A stretch of DNA of 64,000 nt from Hedera helix (GCA_947179155.2 OX359266.1:44200039-44264038); one strand, 5' to 3'. Counted from the stretch's first letter, positions 21,401 through 34,059 are shown. Numbers and translations: made by a program. The notes: generated by a model not told the origin, from the letters alone.

Positions 21401-23024
21401 ATTGATCAAAGATTATGATTGTGAAATTCTATATCATCCCGGCAAGGCCAACGTAGTAGCGGATGCTCTGAGTAGAAAGAGCAGGGAGAAATTGTTCATA
21501 TTGACAGATCAAGAACAATTGGTTCAAGAGATGGCTCGAATGGAGTTGGAAGTGAGAAGTCCAAACGAGTCAATAGAAGTCGAGGTGAGCCCAACCTTGT
21601 TAGATAGGGTGAAAGAGGCTCAAGACAAAGATGAGGAATGTGACAGAATCCGGAAGAGGATGACCGATGGAGAAGAGGTCAAGTTTAAAATTGATAGCAT
21701 GGGATTGCTGAGATTTGAAAATCGTGTTTGGGTACCGCTAGTGCCTGAATTACGAGAGGAAATTTTGCAAGAGGCTCACAGTACTAGATACTCGATACAT
21801 CCGGGAAGTACGAAGATGTATCAAGATCTACGTCAGCATTTTTTGTGGCCGAATTTAAAGAGGGAGGTTGCAGAATGTGTCAGCCGATGCCTAACTTGTC
21901 AGAGGGTAAAGGCCGAACATCAGAGACCAAGTGGATTGTTACAGCCGTTAGAAATTCCTGAGTGGAAATGGGAGCATATCACAATGGATTTTGTGGTAGG
22001 ACTTCCAGCAACACAGAAGGGATATGACGCAATTTGGGTGATTGTGGATCGGCTAACAAAGTCAGCGCACTTTTTGCCGATCAAGATTAGGTTCAGTTTG
22101 GATCAGTTGTCCAAACTGTACATCAAAGAGATAGTTTCAAGACATGGGGTGCCGGTATCGATTGTGTCAGACAGAGATCCGCGCTTCACGTCAAAATTTT
22201 GGAGAAGTCTTCAGGAGAGATTGGGGACACAGTTAAGAATGAGTACAACGTATCATCCGCAGACCGATGGGCAAAGTGAGAGAACAATTCAGACATTGGA
22301 AGATATGCTCAGGGCCTGCGTAATGGATTTCAAGGGCAGTTGGGAAATCCATCTACCACTAGTTGAGTTTGCATATAACAACAGTTATCATGCGAGCATA
22401 GGTATGCCGCCTTACGAAGCTTTATATGGCAGAAAATGCAGAACACCTCTATGTTGGGATGAGGTAGGAGAACGCCGACTGTTGGGGCCAGAATTGGTTC
22501 AACAGACGGTAGAAATTATCAAGGTAATAAGAGCTCGGGTAGTAGCAGCTCAAGACCGTCAAAAGAAATACGCCGATTTACATCGACAGAAACGAGACTT
22601 CGAGGTGGGGAGTTTTGTGTTCATTAAGGTATCTCCCTGGAAAGGGAAGATCAGGTTTGGAAAGAAGGGGAAATTGAGTCCAAGGTTCATAGGACCGTTC
22701 GAAATATTGAGAAGAGTGGGTGAAGTAGCATACGAGGTAGCTTTACCTCCTGAATTGGAACATATTCACAATGTGTTTCACGTGTCGGTATTGCGGCCAT
22801 ACAAACCAGACTACAAGCACGTTATCTCCTATGAACCAATTCAAGTCGGGAAGGACTTATCATATGAAGAAGTTCCTGTTCAGATACTCGATAGGAAGGA
22901 ACAGAAACTGAGAAATAAGATAATTCATTCTGTCAAAGTACTCTGGAGGAATCACGCCATTGAAGAATCTACGTGGGAATTAGAGGAGAAAATGAGGACA
23001 AATTACCCGTTTTTATTTGAGTAA
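18492..23024 (+). CDS. gag-pol: Gag-Pol polyprotein, intact, 1510 aa, with C-terminal chromodomain
   Basis: A single open frame carries all chromovirus domains in order. Gag capsid region: about residues 65-250 (GPPEFRG, NYFPKSM). CCHC-type zinc knuckles: near 287, 305 and 326; the first is short by one residue. Aspartic protease: catalytic DSGAT at 403-407 and FDVILGMDWL near 469. Reverse transcriptase: about 580-800 with the catalytic FIDD at 737-740. RNase H: YSDAS at 884-888. Integrase: HHCC zinc finger from H1096, catalytic D1166, D1227 and E1263. Final ~45 residues: a chromodomain-like SVKVLWRNH...STWELEEKMR. Such a chromodomain usually guides integration to heterochromatin marks. Gag and Pol share one frame with no stop or frameshift, so processing would rely on the protease. 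Kozak context is AAAATGCC. No catalytic residue is missing. Confidence 0.96.
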   Translation: MPPRRQPPRNQGVEESVNNDAGGHNVDPMQNFVDMLAEAMQHRHHVVANPPPPPPTQLANFKDFKVVGPPEFRGTSDPIEAQSWIKEIEKAFVIARVAEEQKTVFATYMMKGEANFWWEANQNRAGDGVVPWTKFKEIFDENYFPKSMKSRMEVRFLELKQENMSVPEYAAKFNELARFAPHQVDTEERKARRFENGLRPWIFNKVAVLQIDSFATLLEKSIIAEGGSDALTKFNQERNKKKNEGGSKNSNSGGNNNNNSNKRKWDNNSNDKSSGNQQGSVQKKPACNICGKNHFGECRKGKNTCYNCGQVGHISPNCPLPKKGRCFSCGASDHLIKDCPKKKNDGGSGYKGNNSRLAIGGPVPQNKPTARTFNMTVQDAVGSKDVVSGIIPINNINAYVLFDSGATCSFVSDDFARRLELPRDKLENSMNIEVANKEVIPVEYIHRNCCAEIRGQKLNVNLIPIRLGEFDVILGMDWLFNHGAIIDCQKKCIHLKTPNKSKVVFYGSKSSRQSSCLTMMQAKKLLKKGCVGYLAHVVDTQVVSLEMEQIPVVREFTDVFPDVLPGLPPDREIEFVIDLVPGTAPISKAPYRMAPVELKELMVQLQELLDNKYIQPSVSPWGAPVLFVKKKDGSMRLCMDYRELNKVTIKNKYPLPRIDDLFDQLKGAKYFSKIDLRTDYHQLKVRKEDIPKTAFRTRYGHYEFLVMSFGLTNAPAAFMDMMNRIFKQYLDKFVVVFIDDILVYSKTEEEHAEHLRLVLEILRKERLYAKFSKCEFWLERVQFLGHVIDKEGVSVDPAKVESVMNWEQPRTPTEVRSFLGLAGYYRRFIQDFSKIATPLTNLTRKTVKYVWTEKCEESFQELKKRLSEAPVLTLPDDTGGFTVYSDASHKGLGCVLMQNGKVVAYASRQLKDYEKGYPTHDLELAAVVFALKIWRHYLYGEKCEIFTDHKSLKYIFTQKELNMRQRRWLELIKDYDCEILYHPGKANVVADALSRKSREKLFILTDQEQLVQEMARMELEVRSPNESIEVEVSPTLLDRVKEAQDKDEECDRIRKRMTDGEEVKFKIDSMGLLRFENRVWVPLVPELREEILQEAHSTRYSIHPGSTKMYQDLRQHFLWPNLKREVAECVSRCLTCQRVKAEHQRPSGLLQPLEIPEWKWEHITMDFVVGLPATQKGYDAIWVIVDRLTKSAHFLPIKIRFSLDQLSKLYIKEIVSRHGVPVSIVSDRDPRFTSKFWRSLQERLGTQLRMSTTYHPQTDGQSERTIQTLEDMLRACVMDFKGSWEIHLPLVEFAYNNSYHASIGMPPYEALYGRKCRTPLCWDEVGERRLLGPELVQQTVEIIKVIRARVVAAQDRQKKYADLHRQKRDFEVGSFVFIKVSPWKGKIRFGKKGKLSPRFIGPFEILRRVGEVAYEVALPPELEHIHNVFHVSVLRPYKPDYKHVISYEPIQVGKDLSYEEVPVQILDRKEQKLRNKIIHSVKVLWRNHAIEESTWELEEKMRTNYPFLFE

Positions 23025-23059
23025 CCTTATTTTTACAATTCCGAGGACGGAATTTTTAT

Positions 23060-23072
23060 AAGGAGGGGAGAA
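23060..23072 (+). other. Polypurine tract
   Basis: AAGGAGGGGAGAA directly abuts the 3' LTR start at 23073. It is nearly identical to the tract of the other element (49705-49717, minus strand). It primes plus-strand synthesis. Confidence 0.9.
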
Positions 23073-26000
23073 TGTAATGTCCTAGAATTTCCACATTTTT
23101 ATTAATTAAAATATTAATTTAATTTCCAACGAGTTAGTTTTATGAGATTATTTAAATCTTTTTATGTGATTAATTAATTATGTGATTAAATAATTATGTA
23201 ATTAATTACTAAAATTAATTAAAGGGGGTCACTAATATGTTATTAAATTAGTGAACAAACCCTAAAGTTTTAATATCAAAATAATTGATAAGTTTCCTAT
23301 TAATTAAATATTCAATTAAATTGAATATAATGAGTGAATTAAATATAATAAATTAATTAATATGATTATTAATTAATGTAAATAATGTGAAATGTTAATA
23401 ATAATATTTATTAGTCCATTTGGTAATTTAATACTTATGGGTTAAAATATTTAATTATTTATTCAATCTAATTATTTATTTAACATGGATTGAATAATTA
23501 ATGTGTAAATTATTAAATTAGCCCAACATGGGTCAATTAGTAGCCCAAGTGGGGAATAATAAAATTTGACAATTTAGTAGCCCAAACAATTTAATAGAAG
23601 CCCAATTGGTATTTTAAATTAAAGCCCAATGATTGGCCCACTTGGAAAATACTTAAATTAACTATTAATTGAATAAAAGTGGAATGTGACACTCATTTTG
23701 GGACAACCAAAGAAGCTATCAGCCGACCATGTGCAAGAAGGAGGAGAGAGAATGTGTTGTTTTATTATTATTATTATTATTATTTGATTTTCTTATTTAT
23801 TTAATTAAAGGATTGCTTGGATTGATTTTTAAAGTACATAGACATCATGCTTCTTTTCACCTAATGTGGCTAACTTGTGTAAGTATCCAATAGGTGCATG
23901 ATGGGCTAAAATTATTAGATATATTATGTATCTATCAATATTGCAAGTATACTTGCAAATTAGGAGCATTGTGTTAGTCATTCTTCTTCCTCCATTTTTC
24001 AAGCTAGAGAGCATTTGAGAGTGTAGAAAAATTATAGTTGAGAGCAAAAATACCAAGAGAAGGAGTTCTTGGTTCATGCCTTCAAACCTCATCACCTACT
24101 TTGGAAGAAAAAGAAAGATAGCCATTAAATCAAGGTAATGGTTATTTTAAATAAAGTTTTGTTTTTAAATTAAATAAATCACCATGTTAGTATAAACATG
24201 TTAATATAATTATTAATGTGTAGAGGTAATATTTATGCCATGCTTGAGTTTAATATGTTTGGTTTGTATTTTGGTATATTTTATATGCTAAAATATGTAT
24301 TTAGTAGTGTGTAAACAAGTTTTGAAATATATTACCAAAAATATTTTTGTAAAACTTAGGTTTGATGTTCTAATATTATAGAACATTAAAGCATGAGAAA
24401 AACAAAGTTTGAATCACTTAAAATGGAGTTATACACAAAAAGATATGATTTATGGTAGTTTATGTGATGTAAAAATTTTTATAAAAAAATATTGATATTA
24501 AATCATGAAAAATTAATTTTTCATGTTATAAATTAATATAAGATGATTGGTAATTTTTTTTATTTTTATTGAAGAGTTAAAGATTTATTGAAGGTATAAT
24601 TTTAATTAAAGTGTGTATAGCCGGAACACTGTTCACAATCTGTGAAAGGGGAAAAAAAATTAAAGTTTTCCGCGCAATGCGCGGACCACTGTGCACAGTC
24701 GGACGCGGAGACAAAACGGCGTCGTTTTGCCTCAGAAAAAAATTACGCCGCGCGTACGCGCGGAAGCCGTATCCGCGTTTCCAAAAACGGCGTCGTTTTG
24801 GGCCGTATAATCTGAAACGCGCGCCATGCGCGGAAGGAAAAATTCGGGGAAATTACCATTTTGCCCCTCCGTGTTTTTTTTTTCGGCAGAATTACCATTC
24901 TGCCCTCGGTTCAGTTTTCGAATTAATTACGGAAATGCCATCGGTCCGGTTTTTTAACTTAATTACGAAAATGCCATTCGGGTTAATTTTAATTAATTTA
25001 AATATTTAAAAACTAAATTAAAATTATAACAAAAATAATAATAATACAAAAATAATATTGGGGAGGATATTTTTCATTAAGTTTAATATTTAAATATTTT
25101 AAATATTAATCTAGTTAGCTAAACCATGGTTAAGTTAAATAAATTATTATTTATTTATTATTTTAAATGTTAATAATAAATAAAGATGATAAATTAGCAA
25201 TTATTATTTAATGCCTATTAAATAATATTTAAAGAGAGATAAAATTTATAAATTAATTATTTATTATTTAAATATTAGTAAATAATAAATAAGGATAATT
25301 AAGTAATTAATTATTATTTAATTAACATTAAATAACGATTAATGGAAATTAAGTTATTAGAGTAATAATTTATTATTTAATTAAAATAATAAATAAGAAT
25401 GATTTGATTATTATTTAACCTTAAATAATAATTAAAATTAATTAAATAATTAATTATTATTTAATTGACATTAAATAATAATTAAAGAGGATTAAGATTT
25501 GTAAACTATTATTTAATTTCCTTAATTAAATAATAAGTAAGGTTAATTACTTAGTTATTTATTAGTTGATTAACATTAAATTAAATAAGGTTAAAACTAA
25601 GTTAACAATTATTTATTATTTAATTATAATTAAATAATAGGTAAGTACAATTAGTTATTATTTATTTTAAATAATAACTAGAGTTAATTAATTAATTTCT
25701 ATTTAATCAATATTAAATAGTAATTAAAAAGAGATTGAGTTAATAAAATAAATTGAATTGAATTAAACAATTATAATAAGTTGTTTAAGGGTTTAATAAG
25801 TGTCCAACACTTAAGAAAAATATTTTCTAACTTATTAAATTATTAACCTAAAATGATTAAGTGTCTATAAGGTTAATAATATTATTTTGACTAATGTAAA
25901 TTATGTGTTAGTACTTATGTGTGGTAAATAAGTTCGTTATTAAGCGTATAGTTATGCAAATACGCCGTACTAATTATTAGACCAACTTTATTAATGTTAG

Positions 26001-27016
26001 GTCTTTCAAAGCAAGTTAGTTAAAGCTAGACAATTATTGTAGCTGAGCAAACAGGCAAGTTCTCTAACCCTACTCAATTATTATCGTTGAACAAGTTTCC
26101 ATACTTGTATTTATTGTTAAAGCTTGAAGTGGTTTAATTATTTAAAATTATTCCACATCCATATTGTTTATAAAATCGCACTTAGTGCATTTGAAGCTTG
26201 TTAGTTCTTGATTCATGAACTGTATTAAAAATGTCTGAAGCTAATAGTTCAGCTAGACATTGCGTTTCTAAATTCAATAACTTGAATACTTTTAAAAGCT
26301 TATCCAAACCATTGTTGGGTGCGGATTTTCTTATATTAAGTCTGAGAATTGAACAACCCTAAATTAGGGGATTTTGTGTCGGGAAACCGACTTTGGGCGC
26401 CAGTAACTAAATGTAATGCATATACAGCGGGTTGAATAGGCTGATCCCCTTGAAAACCAAACAACTCAAAGGGTCAGAGGAAACTCTATTATACCCTAGT
26501 TAGTTCAGGGTCCTTAGTGACCACTCAGCATTTTAAGATTCAAATATTCTGTTTATTAAAATTTGAATCCTGTTTCATTCACAATTGTTATATCTATTGT
26601 TGAATCATTGTTGATATTTCCCATTCATTCATGATATATTAAATCTATATGATTGTTCTAAACTTGCTGAGCAAACTAGTTGCTCATTCTTGCTATATCA
26701 TGAACCATTTTTCAGATAATCCTGATTGCTCAAAGAAGGATAAGGGAAAAGGAAAGGCCAGAGCTTAAGTTAGTTTATGCATGCTAATTAGATGTTTAAA
26801 TTTGTGTTTACTGTTGTTAAACCTTTTGTAATTCCTTATGATAGGAACTGTTTATGTTAAGGTTAATAGACCCTGGTATTGTAACCTTTTTGTAAGGGAA
26901 CCAATATGTATTATTCCGCGATATTTAAATGCAATGTATGTATTTAATTGTTAGTAATGTGTTGAATAGTGAGAACCAAACTCGAGGTTATGGAACCCGG
27001 ATTTGGGGTCGTCACA
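23073..27016 (+). repeat. 3' LTR (3944 bp) of the intact chromovirus
   Basis: Matches 13094-17038 over its full length apart from the few differences noted there, with the same TGT...ACA ends. It is followed directly by the TATAT target duplication. Confidence 0.95.
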
Positions 27017-27021
27017 TATAT

Positions 27022-28039
27022 TATAAGTTATTTCGATTAATTATTAAGTTAACTATTTAAATAGAGTGTATATTTATTTAGTTATAATTATGAAAAAATA
27101 ATTATTTTTTATTTTATTTAAGTTTATAATGAAATTTTATGTATGTGCTTATATTTAAAAAAATTAATTAAAATTCTAATACGAATAGAAGTACAAAATT
27201 CACACTCTAATAAGTTTTAATTTAATTATGATAATTAGTTAGTAATAAATTTAGTATAAATTATTCAATAATTTTATAAATTTTTATAGTACTTATACCA
27301 ATTTATTATAAAAATCTTATTTTATTCTATTTCTATCAAAGATGAAAACATTTTTTAATTTAAATATTATTTAATTGATACAAACTAAAAATATATCTAG
27401 TGCAAAACACATAGTCTTATTCTTAAATTTTATATTTAGTTTTTGTTGATAATTTTATATGTAATATTTTGAATAAAATAAGTAATTAATATTATTTTTA
27501 ACTTAATAGACTAGTTTGTTTTTTAAATGTTAATTTTTTATTTTATTTTCAAATTTTATTTATCAATTATTATAAGGTCCTTATTAAAAGAAAATATTTT
27601 TCCTCCAAAATTATCTTATTTAAATAATAATAATAAAATTATATTTATACTTGAAATATAATTATACTTATATTTAATAACAATAAAAAATCAAGTTAAG
27701 TAAGATAATTATCGTGAAAAAAATATTCTAAGAGTATACTATTATATATTATATGTATACTTTTTAATTGTAAATATGTTATTGGATAAATTGTTTAATT
27801 TTTAGCTCTTAATTTTTAATTTAATAATTAAATCATATAGTTGTTCAATGTATTATATGTATACTTATACTTTAATAACTGTAACAGCTAATTTTAGTAT
27901 TAATAATCCTAATGCTAGTATTTTAATTAATAGTAGTATTAATAAAATACTATTTATACTTTATTTTAAGAGTTAATTGTATATCGAACCTCAAAATATA
28001 TACTTGCTTATATATCGTGCTCTAATATTTAAACGTTCA
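27022..28039. other. AT-rich intergenic DNA right of the intact retroelement
   Basis: No gene or repeat with clear boundaries. A GTGCAAAACACATAG dyad near 27401 is similar to the one at 12753 on the other side of the retroelement. Confidence 0.55.
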
Positions 28040-28047
28040 TATTCCGC

Positions 28048-28712
28048 CAAGGTTATTAAATTCGGACAAGATCGTCAGTTTGACCAGTAAAAATCAGAAC
28101 CGATCGGCATTCCGGTTCGATTCAAACAAAATAACCAGTTTTTATTAAAACCCGATCAAACCCGGCCCCCTGACGGTTCAACCGGTCGACCAGTGACCGG
28201 GTCATCGGTTCCTTACCTTTATTTATTTAATTTAAACCTTTGAATTTAATTGAATATATCCTTGATTGAGTTTTGAGTTATGATCATGTTTTAATATCTT
28301 TTTTTCCATATAGATTTAGTATTTATTTGAATTGTATAAAATAAATATTATACAAATAGATTTATTTATTTTTATCGAATTTGATTGAATGTATTATAGA
28401 GATGTTTATGTTTATTTGTGTTTGATTTTATCATTCTCGAGTCTTGAGTTATGATCATAGATTTATTATTTATTTGAATTGTATAAAGTAAATATTGTAA
28501 AAATAGTTTGATTTTTGTGTGTGTAAATAAATTGATTAAATTTACATATTTACTAAATATTATATATAATATATAATAACAATTAATATATTTAATTATT
28601 TATTATTTATTACATATTAATGATGTGACCGGTTCAATAACGGTTCGACCAGTGACCTATCTACTAGGTACCTTTTTTCGATTTAACGATTTATTCGAAT
28701 TTAAGAACACTG
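28048..28712. mobile_element. hAT-like nonautonomous element, 665 bp
   Basis: The left end CAAGGTTATTAAATTCGGA pairs with the complement of the right end (CAGTGTTCTTAAATTCGAA). Subterminal GACCGGTTC/GGTTCGACC phrases are typical of plant hAT MITEs. Flanks TATTCCGC (28040-28047) and CATTCCAC (28713-28720) match at 6 of 8, so insertion is old. It contains an internal direct duplication (TTGAGTTATGATCAT...TATTTGAATTGTATAAA) at about 28270-28350 and 28442-28500. Confidence 0.65.
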
Positions 28713-28869
28713 CATTCCACTACTCAAAGTACTGTTGAGTAAATATTACGGACCATTTCCAACCTTTCGGCTAATGAAATTATGACACATGTCGTAATTT
28801 CAATTGTATTACTTATCTTTGTATCTAACCGTCTTACTATACAATTAAGACGATTAGTTCTTATCGTAT

Positions 28870-28875
<6 letters not shown>

Positions 28876-28933
<58 letters not shown>
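28876..28933. repeat. (AT)n microsatellite, about 29 units
   Basis: Uninterrupted AT dinucleotides. The plus-strand frame reading Tyr-Ile repeats through it is an artefact of the repeat. Confidence 0.95.
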
Positions 28934-28938
<5 letters not shown>

Positions 28939-31158
28939 AAAAGAATAATTTGTTTTCAATATTTAATTTTTAATTTAATAATTGAATCATATTTTTGGTT
29001 AATGTATTATTTTTATACCTATATATATAGTCTAATAATAATATAATTTAATATTTAGTAAGGTGATATTCATAAAATAAAAAAATATTTTAAAATTATT
29101 CTACGTAAATAATAATAAAATTCTACTTATACTTAAAATATAAGTACACTTATAGTTTAATAATACTTACAAATTAAATTATGAAACTAATATAGCATAA
29201 AATTTTGTTTTTCCCTCAGAGTATATTATCTAAGTAGTAATATGAGCCAAAATGAATTTGGCATACCTTTACACTTTGTTTAAATTTTTTGAATAAAACT
29301 TTAAAAATATGGATGGGAGCAAATATAAAAAAGAAAATAAGGATAAAAAGTAGGATAAAAAAAAACTGATAATAAGTTTTGGATGAAGTGATTTGTTATA
29401 AGTTAATTGGTGTAAAAGAGATAATTTAATTAAAATATAATAATTTAAATTTTATCGTAAAATAGGCCAATATAGAGTGAGAGAGTAAGCGAGTTCTCCC
29501 GTTTTATATATAGAAGATTTTTATGTATACAATTAAAAATTACATCAAAAAACACACATAAAATTAAAATAATAAAATATTTTAGGTAATGATATATACA
29601 CATTTTAAATTGATTATTATACACCCTTAGATATTAAATAGACTTTATTATCTTTGATTAATGAAAAGTCAATTAACATATCACTTACCTATTTTAGTCT
29701 TAAGCCGATCGACCTCAAAACTCCAAAAAATGAATGAGTAAATAAAAATCTCTAAGTTTCTATCATTTACCTTCATGAAATGAAAATTATTATCATATTT
29801 TTATTAGTCATGATTGTATCTAATACTTAATATTTTAAATTAAATTTAATTATACAATAAGTTTCGAACGTGCTTCAATTTTTATGTATCACTCACTTCA
29901 ATTTCCTATGTGTCACTCACTCACTCACTCACTCACTCAATATAAGTGCCTTTAAATCACAAAAGTAACGTTCATTCGAGTTTTCGAAGAGAAAGTATTT
30001 TAAAAAGTCAATGTGCAAAATTTTAAAATTTAATATAAATTCATCAAAATTGTTTATAAATATATAATGGAATTTTTTTAAAAATAGTTTACGATATCCA
30101 AAAATTATTGACTAAATAAATTATTTGTAAATATATAATGAAAATTAAAAAAAAAATTAACTGAAAATTATTGGCTAAATAATTTCCTATATGCTACAAA
30201 TTTAAATTTCATGAATTGATTTAAGTTAAAATACAATATTTTTTAACTGTTCCGATTGATATTTATCAAAAAAAAAAAAAAAATACAATATTTTGAACTA
30301 AATGGACCAATTAAATATATTGTGGATAATCACCTTAATAAGATAAAAATAATTAAATTATATATCTCATATTAAAATATACAAACAAGAAGATTTATCA
30401 CTTATAAATCTTTATTTATTTATTATTTTTTTCTAATGTTTGTGTTCTAATATTTAATTCATATTTTAAATAAATTATAATGTAAAATATCTCAAATCAA
30501 TAAGAATTCTATTAATTAAGAAGACATTTTATCTTATAAATATGATGTATAACAAATTTAAGGGCAAAATAAAAGTAAATGGTTAATTGGTATCATATAT
30601 GTTAAGGGTAAAATAGTTTCTTTAATATATTTAATTGCGTAACTATCATTTTAGAATGTGCATATATTAACCTTCAATATTTTTCTTTCTTTTTCTACAA
30701 TACTGTCCTTTTCAACTTTTACTACTATTTTATTTATATATATATATTTTAAATATGCACATAAATATATATATATATTTTATTATAATATACTCACTCA
30801 TATCTGTCTTACACGCAAACGCGCACAAAGGCCCAAGTACACAAAGGCGCCCAACATTTGTTGCTACGCTGCACTTCAAATCCTCAACATGCAGTGACCG
30901 GTGGCTACTGTTTAATTGAATCTGAATATATTTTAATAGTTTATTTTTTAATATATTTTAAATAAAATTTTTAAATAATTTAAATTTAATTTTATATTTT
31001 AATAATTTAAAAAAATTTAGATAAAAAATTTTAATTTTAATTTTAAATATTAAAATATATTAAGAGATGATCTGTTAATTAACATAAGATGCAATCAACT
31101 TAATTACTTTAACAAACAAACAAATTCATTCGGATACTCCTACATTAATCTCTCCGAA
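28934..31158. other. AT-rich intergenic DNA and gene B promoter region
   Basis: No gene recognised. It holds a (CACT)n run at about 29916-29939, an A-run near 30270, and an AT-rich imperfect inverted repeat (GAATATATTTTAATAG / TTAAAATATATTAAG) at about 30922-31067, immediately upstream of gene B. A TATA box could not be chosen among the many AT tracts. Confidence 0.55.
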
Positions 31159-34008
31159 ATGAAGAATGGTTTGGTAAAATGGGGATTTCAGGGGAACAAA
31201 GCCCTGGACGCCGCCTCCAAATTCACAGTCAGAGGGGTTTTAGCGACGATAATGGAGAATCTCAACGGAAGTGATGAGAGGCCCACCATTCATCTAGGCC
31301 TTGGCGATTCCTCTTCTTTTCCTTCTTTTAAAACCGCTCCTGTTGCTGTGGATTCCCTTGTTGATGCTATTCGCTCTGCTAAATTTAACTGTTATGCCCC
31401 TGCCACAGGAGTTCCTGAAGCAAAGAGGTAATTAGGTCCCAAATTAGCAGTCCCATTTGATGTGAAGATTACATTTTTAGAGTTCAATTTTTATTTTTTT
31501 TTACTTCTTTCTTTTGATTAATGTTGTACGACACACAATAAAAGTTCGTAAAACCTTTAACATCCAAATTTGTTATTGAGAAAAAACTTATCTGAATTTA
31601 ATAGCTGAGTATAGAGAGTAAATAGTTCAACAAAAAAGTAAGACTTATTTTTGGAAATGTGGTATTATTAATTTTTGAGACTAAAACTTGTGATTAGAAT
31701 AAAAAAAGATTTATGTTTAAAAGTGTCATTAACAATCTTAATATGCACATATATTAAAGTAAGATGGAGCTCTCATTTTGGAATTGTGGCAGAAATAAGT
31801 GAGTATCAGGCTTTGAACTCGGTCACTTGGGTAGTTGAAGATAAGACTAGCCTATTATTTGTTTTTGATTCAAAGTGATTGGACTGTACAATGGGGTAGC
31901 CTTTCCCTGACCAAAATCCTTCACCAATACAATCAGAAGACTAAGTAAAAAATTTGCACGTAGTCATTGTTAGGAGGGGGGGGGGGGGGGGGGGGGGGGG
32001 AGAGAGAGAGAGAGAGAGAGAAATTGCTAGTTTAGAACCTGTGGGCTGTGGCCACTATAGAGCAAGGTGAGTAGATTGAGTCCTACCTCTACGATACAAT
32101 CAAAATACAATACTAAGGCATCTTTATGTCACAATGAAAGAAAGACCAAGCAGTCATTTATATGATCTGGACAACCTTTTCTCTCCTCTTTTTGGTGCAG
32201 TGACATACAACCTTCTATCTTGAACATGGAAAAAATACAAACTCTTTTAAATGATAAAGCGGAATTATTCTTCCTTATCAGCTTGATTCAGGTGATTGAT
32301 GTTTATACATGATTTATTTAAACAGGTCAGTTGCAGATTATCTCTCTCGGAATCTTCCATATAAATTATCAGCTGATGATATATTTCTCACTGTTGGTGC
32401 CCATCATGCAATTGAAGTCATAATATCAGTTCTTGCTCGTCCTGCTGCCAATATATTGATTCCTAGACCAGGGTATCCATTCTATGAAGCTCGTGCCAGG
32501 TTTAGCAATATTGAGGTTAGGCGCTATAATCTTCTCTCAGACAAGGGTTGGGAGATTGATCTTGATGGTGTGGAAGCACTCGCAGATGGTAATACTGTTG
32601 CTATTGTTATAATCAACCCAGGAAATCCCTGCGGGAATGTTCTCACTTATGAACACTTACAAAAGGTAGGCTATACTATTGTGTGGGAACTAAACGACCT
32701 TTTTGTTTCGATATTATGTCTTTTAATTTTACTAAGGTGATTGTTGGTCTCTTGATCTAATTTCTCTTTTCTTTGTTCTTTTCTCTCTCAAAAGGTTGCA
32801 GAGACTGCGAGAAGGCTTGGGATTCTTGTAATTGCGGATGAAGTTTATAACCACCTGTGTTTTGGAAGTAAACCATTTGTGCCAGGAGGAGTGTTTGGAT
32901 CAGTCACACCTGTTCTTACACTTGGGACAATATCAAAGAGATGGATTGTTCCTGGTTGGCGGCTTGGTTGGATAGCGATAAACGATCCAAATGGCATTTT
33001 ACAGAAATATGGGGTTCTCTCTGTCTCTCTCTTCCTCTCTCTCTTGAACACACTCTGCACTCATCCACTCCGAGAAACACACACAACATGTTTCTTCAAG
33101 CGTAATCCTCTTCCAATAGTTTGTTCAGTGCATTAATGAGCATGCATAATTAACCGGAACACAAAAATATCAAAACAAACTATGGGCAAGGACTACTAAA
33201 ATTAGGTCTAAAATTTCCACTGTCGATCACATTCAAAAGCAATGAGTACTAATAAAAAAGCGGAATAATGTTGTTTACAACTTATTAAGGAAAACTCTCG
33301 AAGTTTGAGATGAATTTGAACTCAGTCAAACTTTTAACTCAATCCCTTGAGTGTACACTCTAGATTTAGAGTCCACTCCATGTAGATCTCTCTCAGATTG
33401 TAGATTCACTAGTTGCATCAGCCCTGGGAAATCAGGATTTCAGCCTCTCATTGAAGCTTGCATTTCAAACTGCAGTTTTTTTTGGGTTTTCCTACCATGT
33501 TAGGTGTGTGTACAAACTGAACTCTGCCAAATGCTTAATTAGTACCATTTGGCAGTTTAAGTTTGCAAATATTAGTACATAAACAATACTAACTTCACTT
33601 TCTGCCATATTTTTCTTGAATTGATGCAAACTTCCAGCTTTTAAGCAGTGCGGTTAATATTTATTAGATGTTGAAAGAGAATCCAAGTAGTTTTTTGACA
33701 AAGCAGATATACCTATGTTCATGCACCTTATTGCAAATTATATAAAGCTAGACCTTTTGCTAGTGTTGATTCACGATGGTTGACATGCCATTAAACTTAA
33801 CAAGCCATTGCATTTGGAGCCCACTCATCCTCCTCGATGCTTCTTTAAACCAAAATTCAAATATTGAGATAAAATAATTTATTGAAGTTAGTAATAAAAT
33901 CAGATGAACTGATTTTATCAAAATTAACAATAAAATGACATGAACTGATCATACAATGAAGACTGATAGTTATATAGTACTAATCTTCTTTCAAAAACTA
34001 AAAGCAGG

Positions 34009-34059
<51 letters not shown>

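Larger units (their letters stand above)
13094..27016 (+). mobile_element. Complete Ty3/gypsy chromovirus (Tekay/Del-like), 13.9 kb, very young
   Basis: The element is flanked by TATAT at 13089-13093 and 27017-27021. In order it has: 5' LTR (13094-17038), primer site for initiator tRNA-Met (17042-17053), a 285-residue extra ORF (17283-18140), Gag-Pol (18492-23024), polypurine tract (23060-23072) and 3' LTR (23073-27016). By eye I find only three substitutions and one 1-bp indel between the LTRs, roughly 0.1% divergence. At an assumed 1.3e-8 substitutions per site per year that is a few tens of thousands of years. Every part needed for transposition appears present, so the copy may be competent. 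Lineage is inferred from the chromodomain at the Pol end, the long LTRs and the primer site. It separates the tandem aminotransferase genes A and B. Confidence 0.95.

Noticed and set aside
28782..28973. 63-codon frame with Tyr-Ile repeats
   Set aside because: Product of an (AT)n microsatellite.
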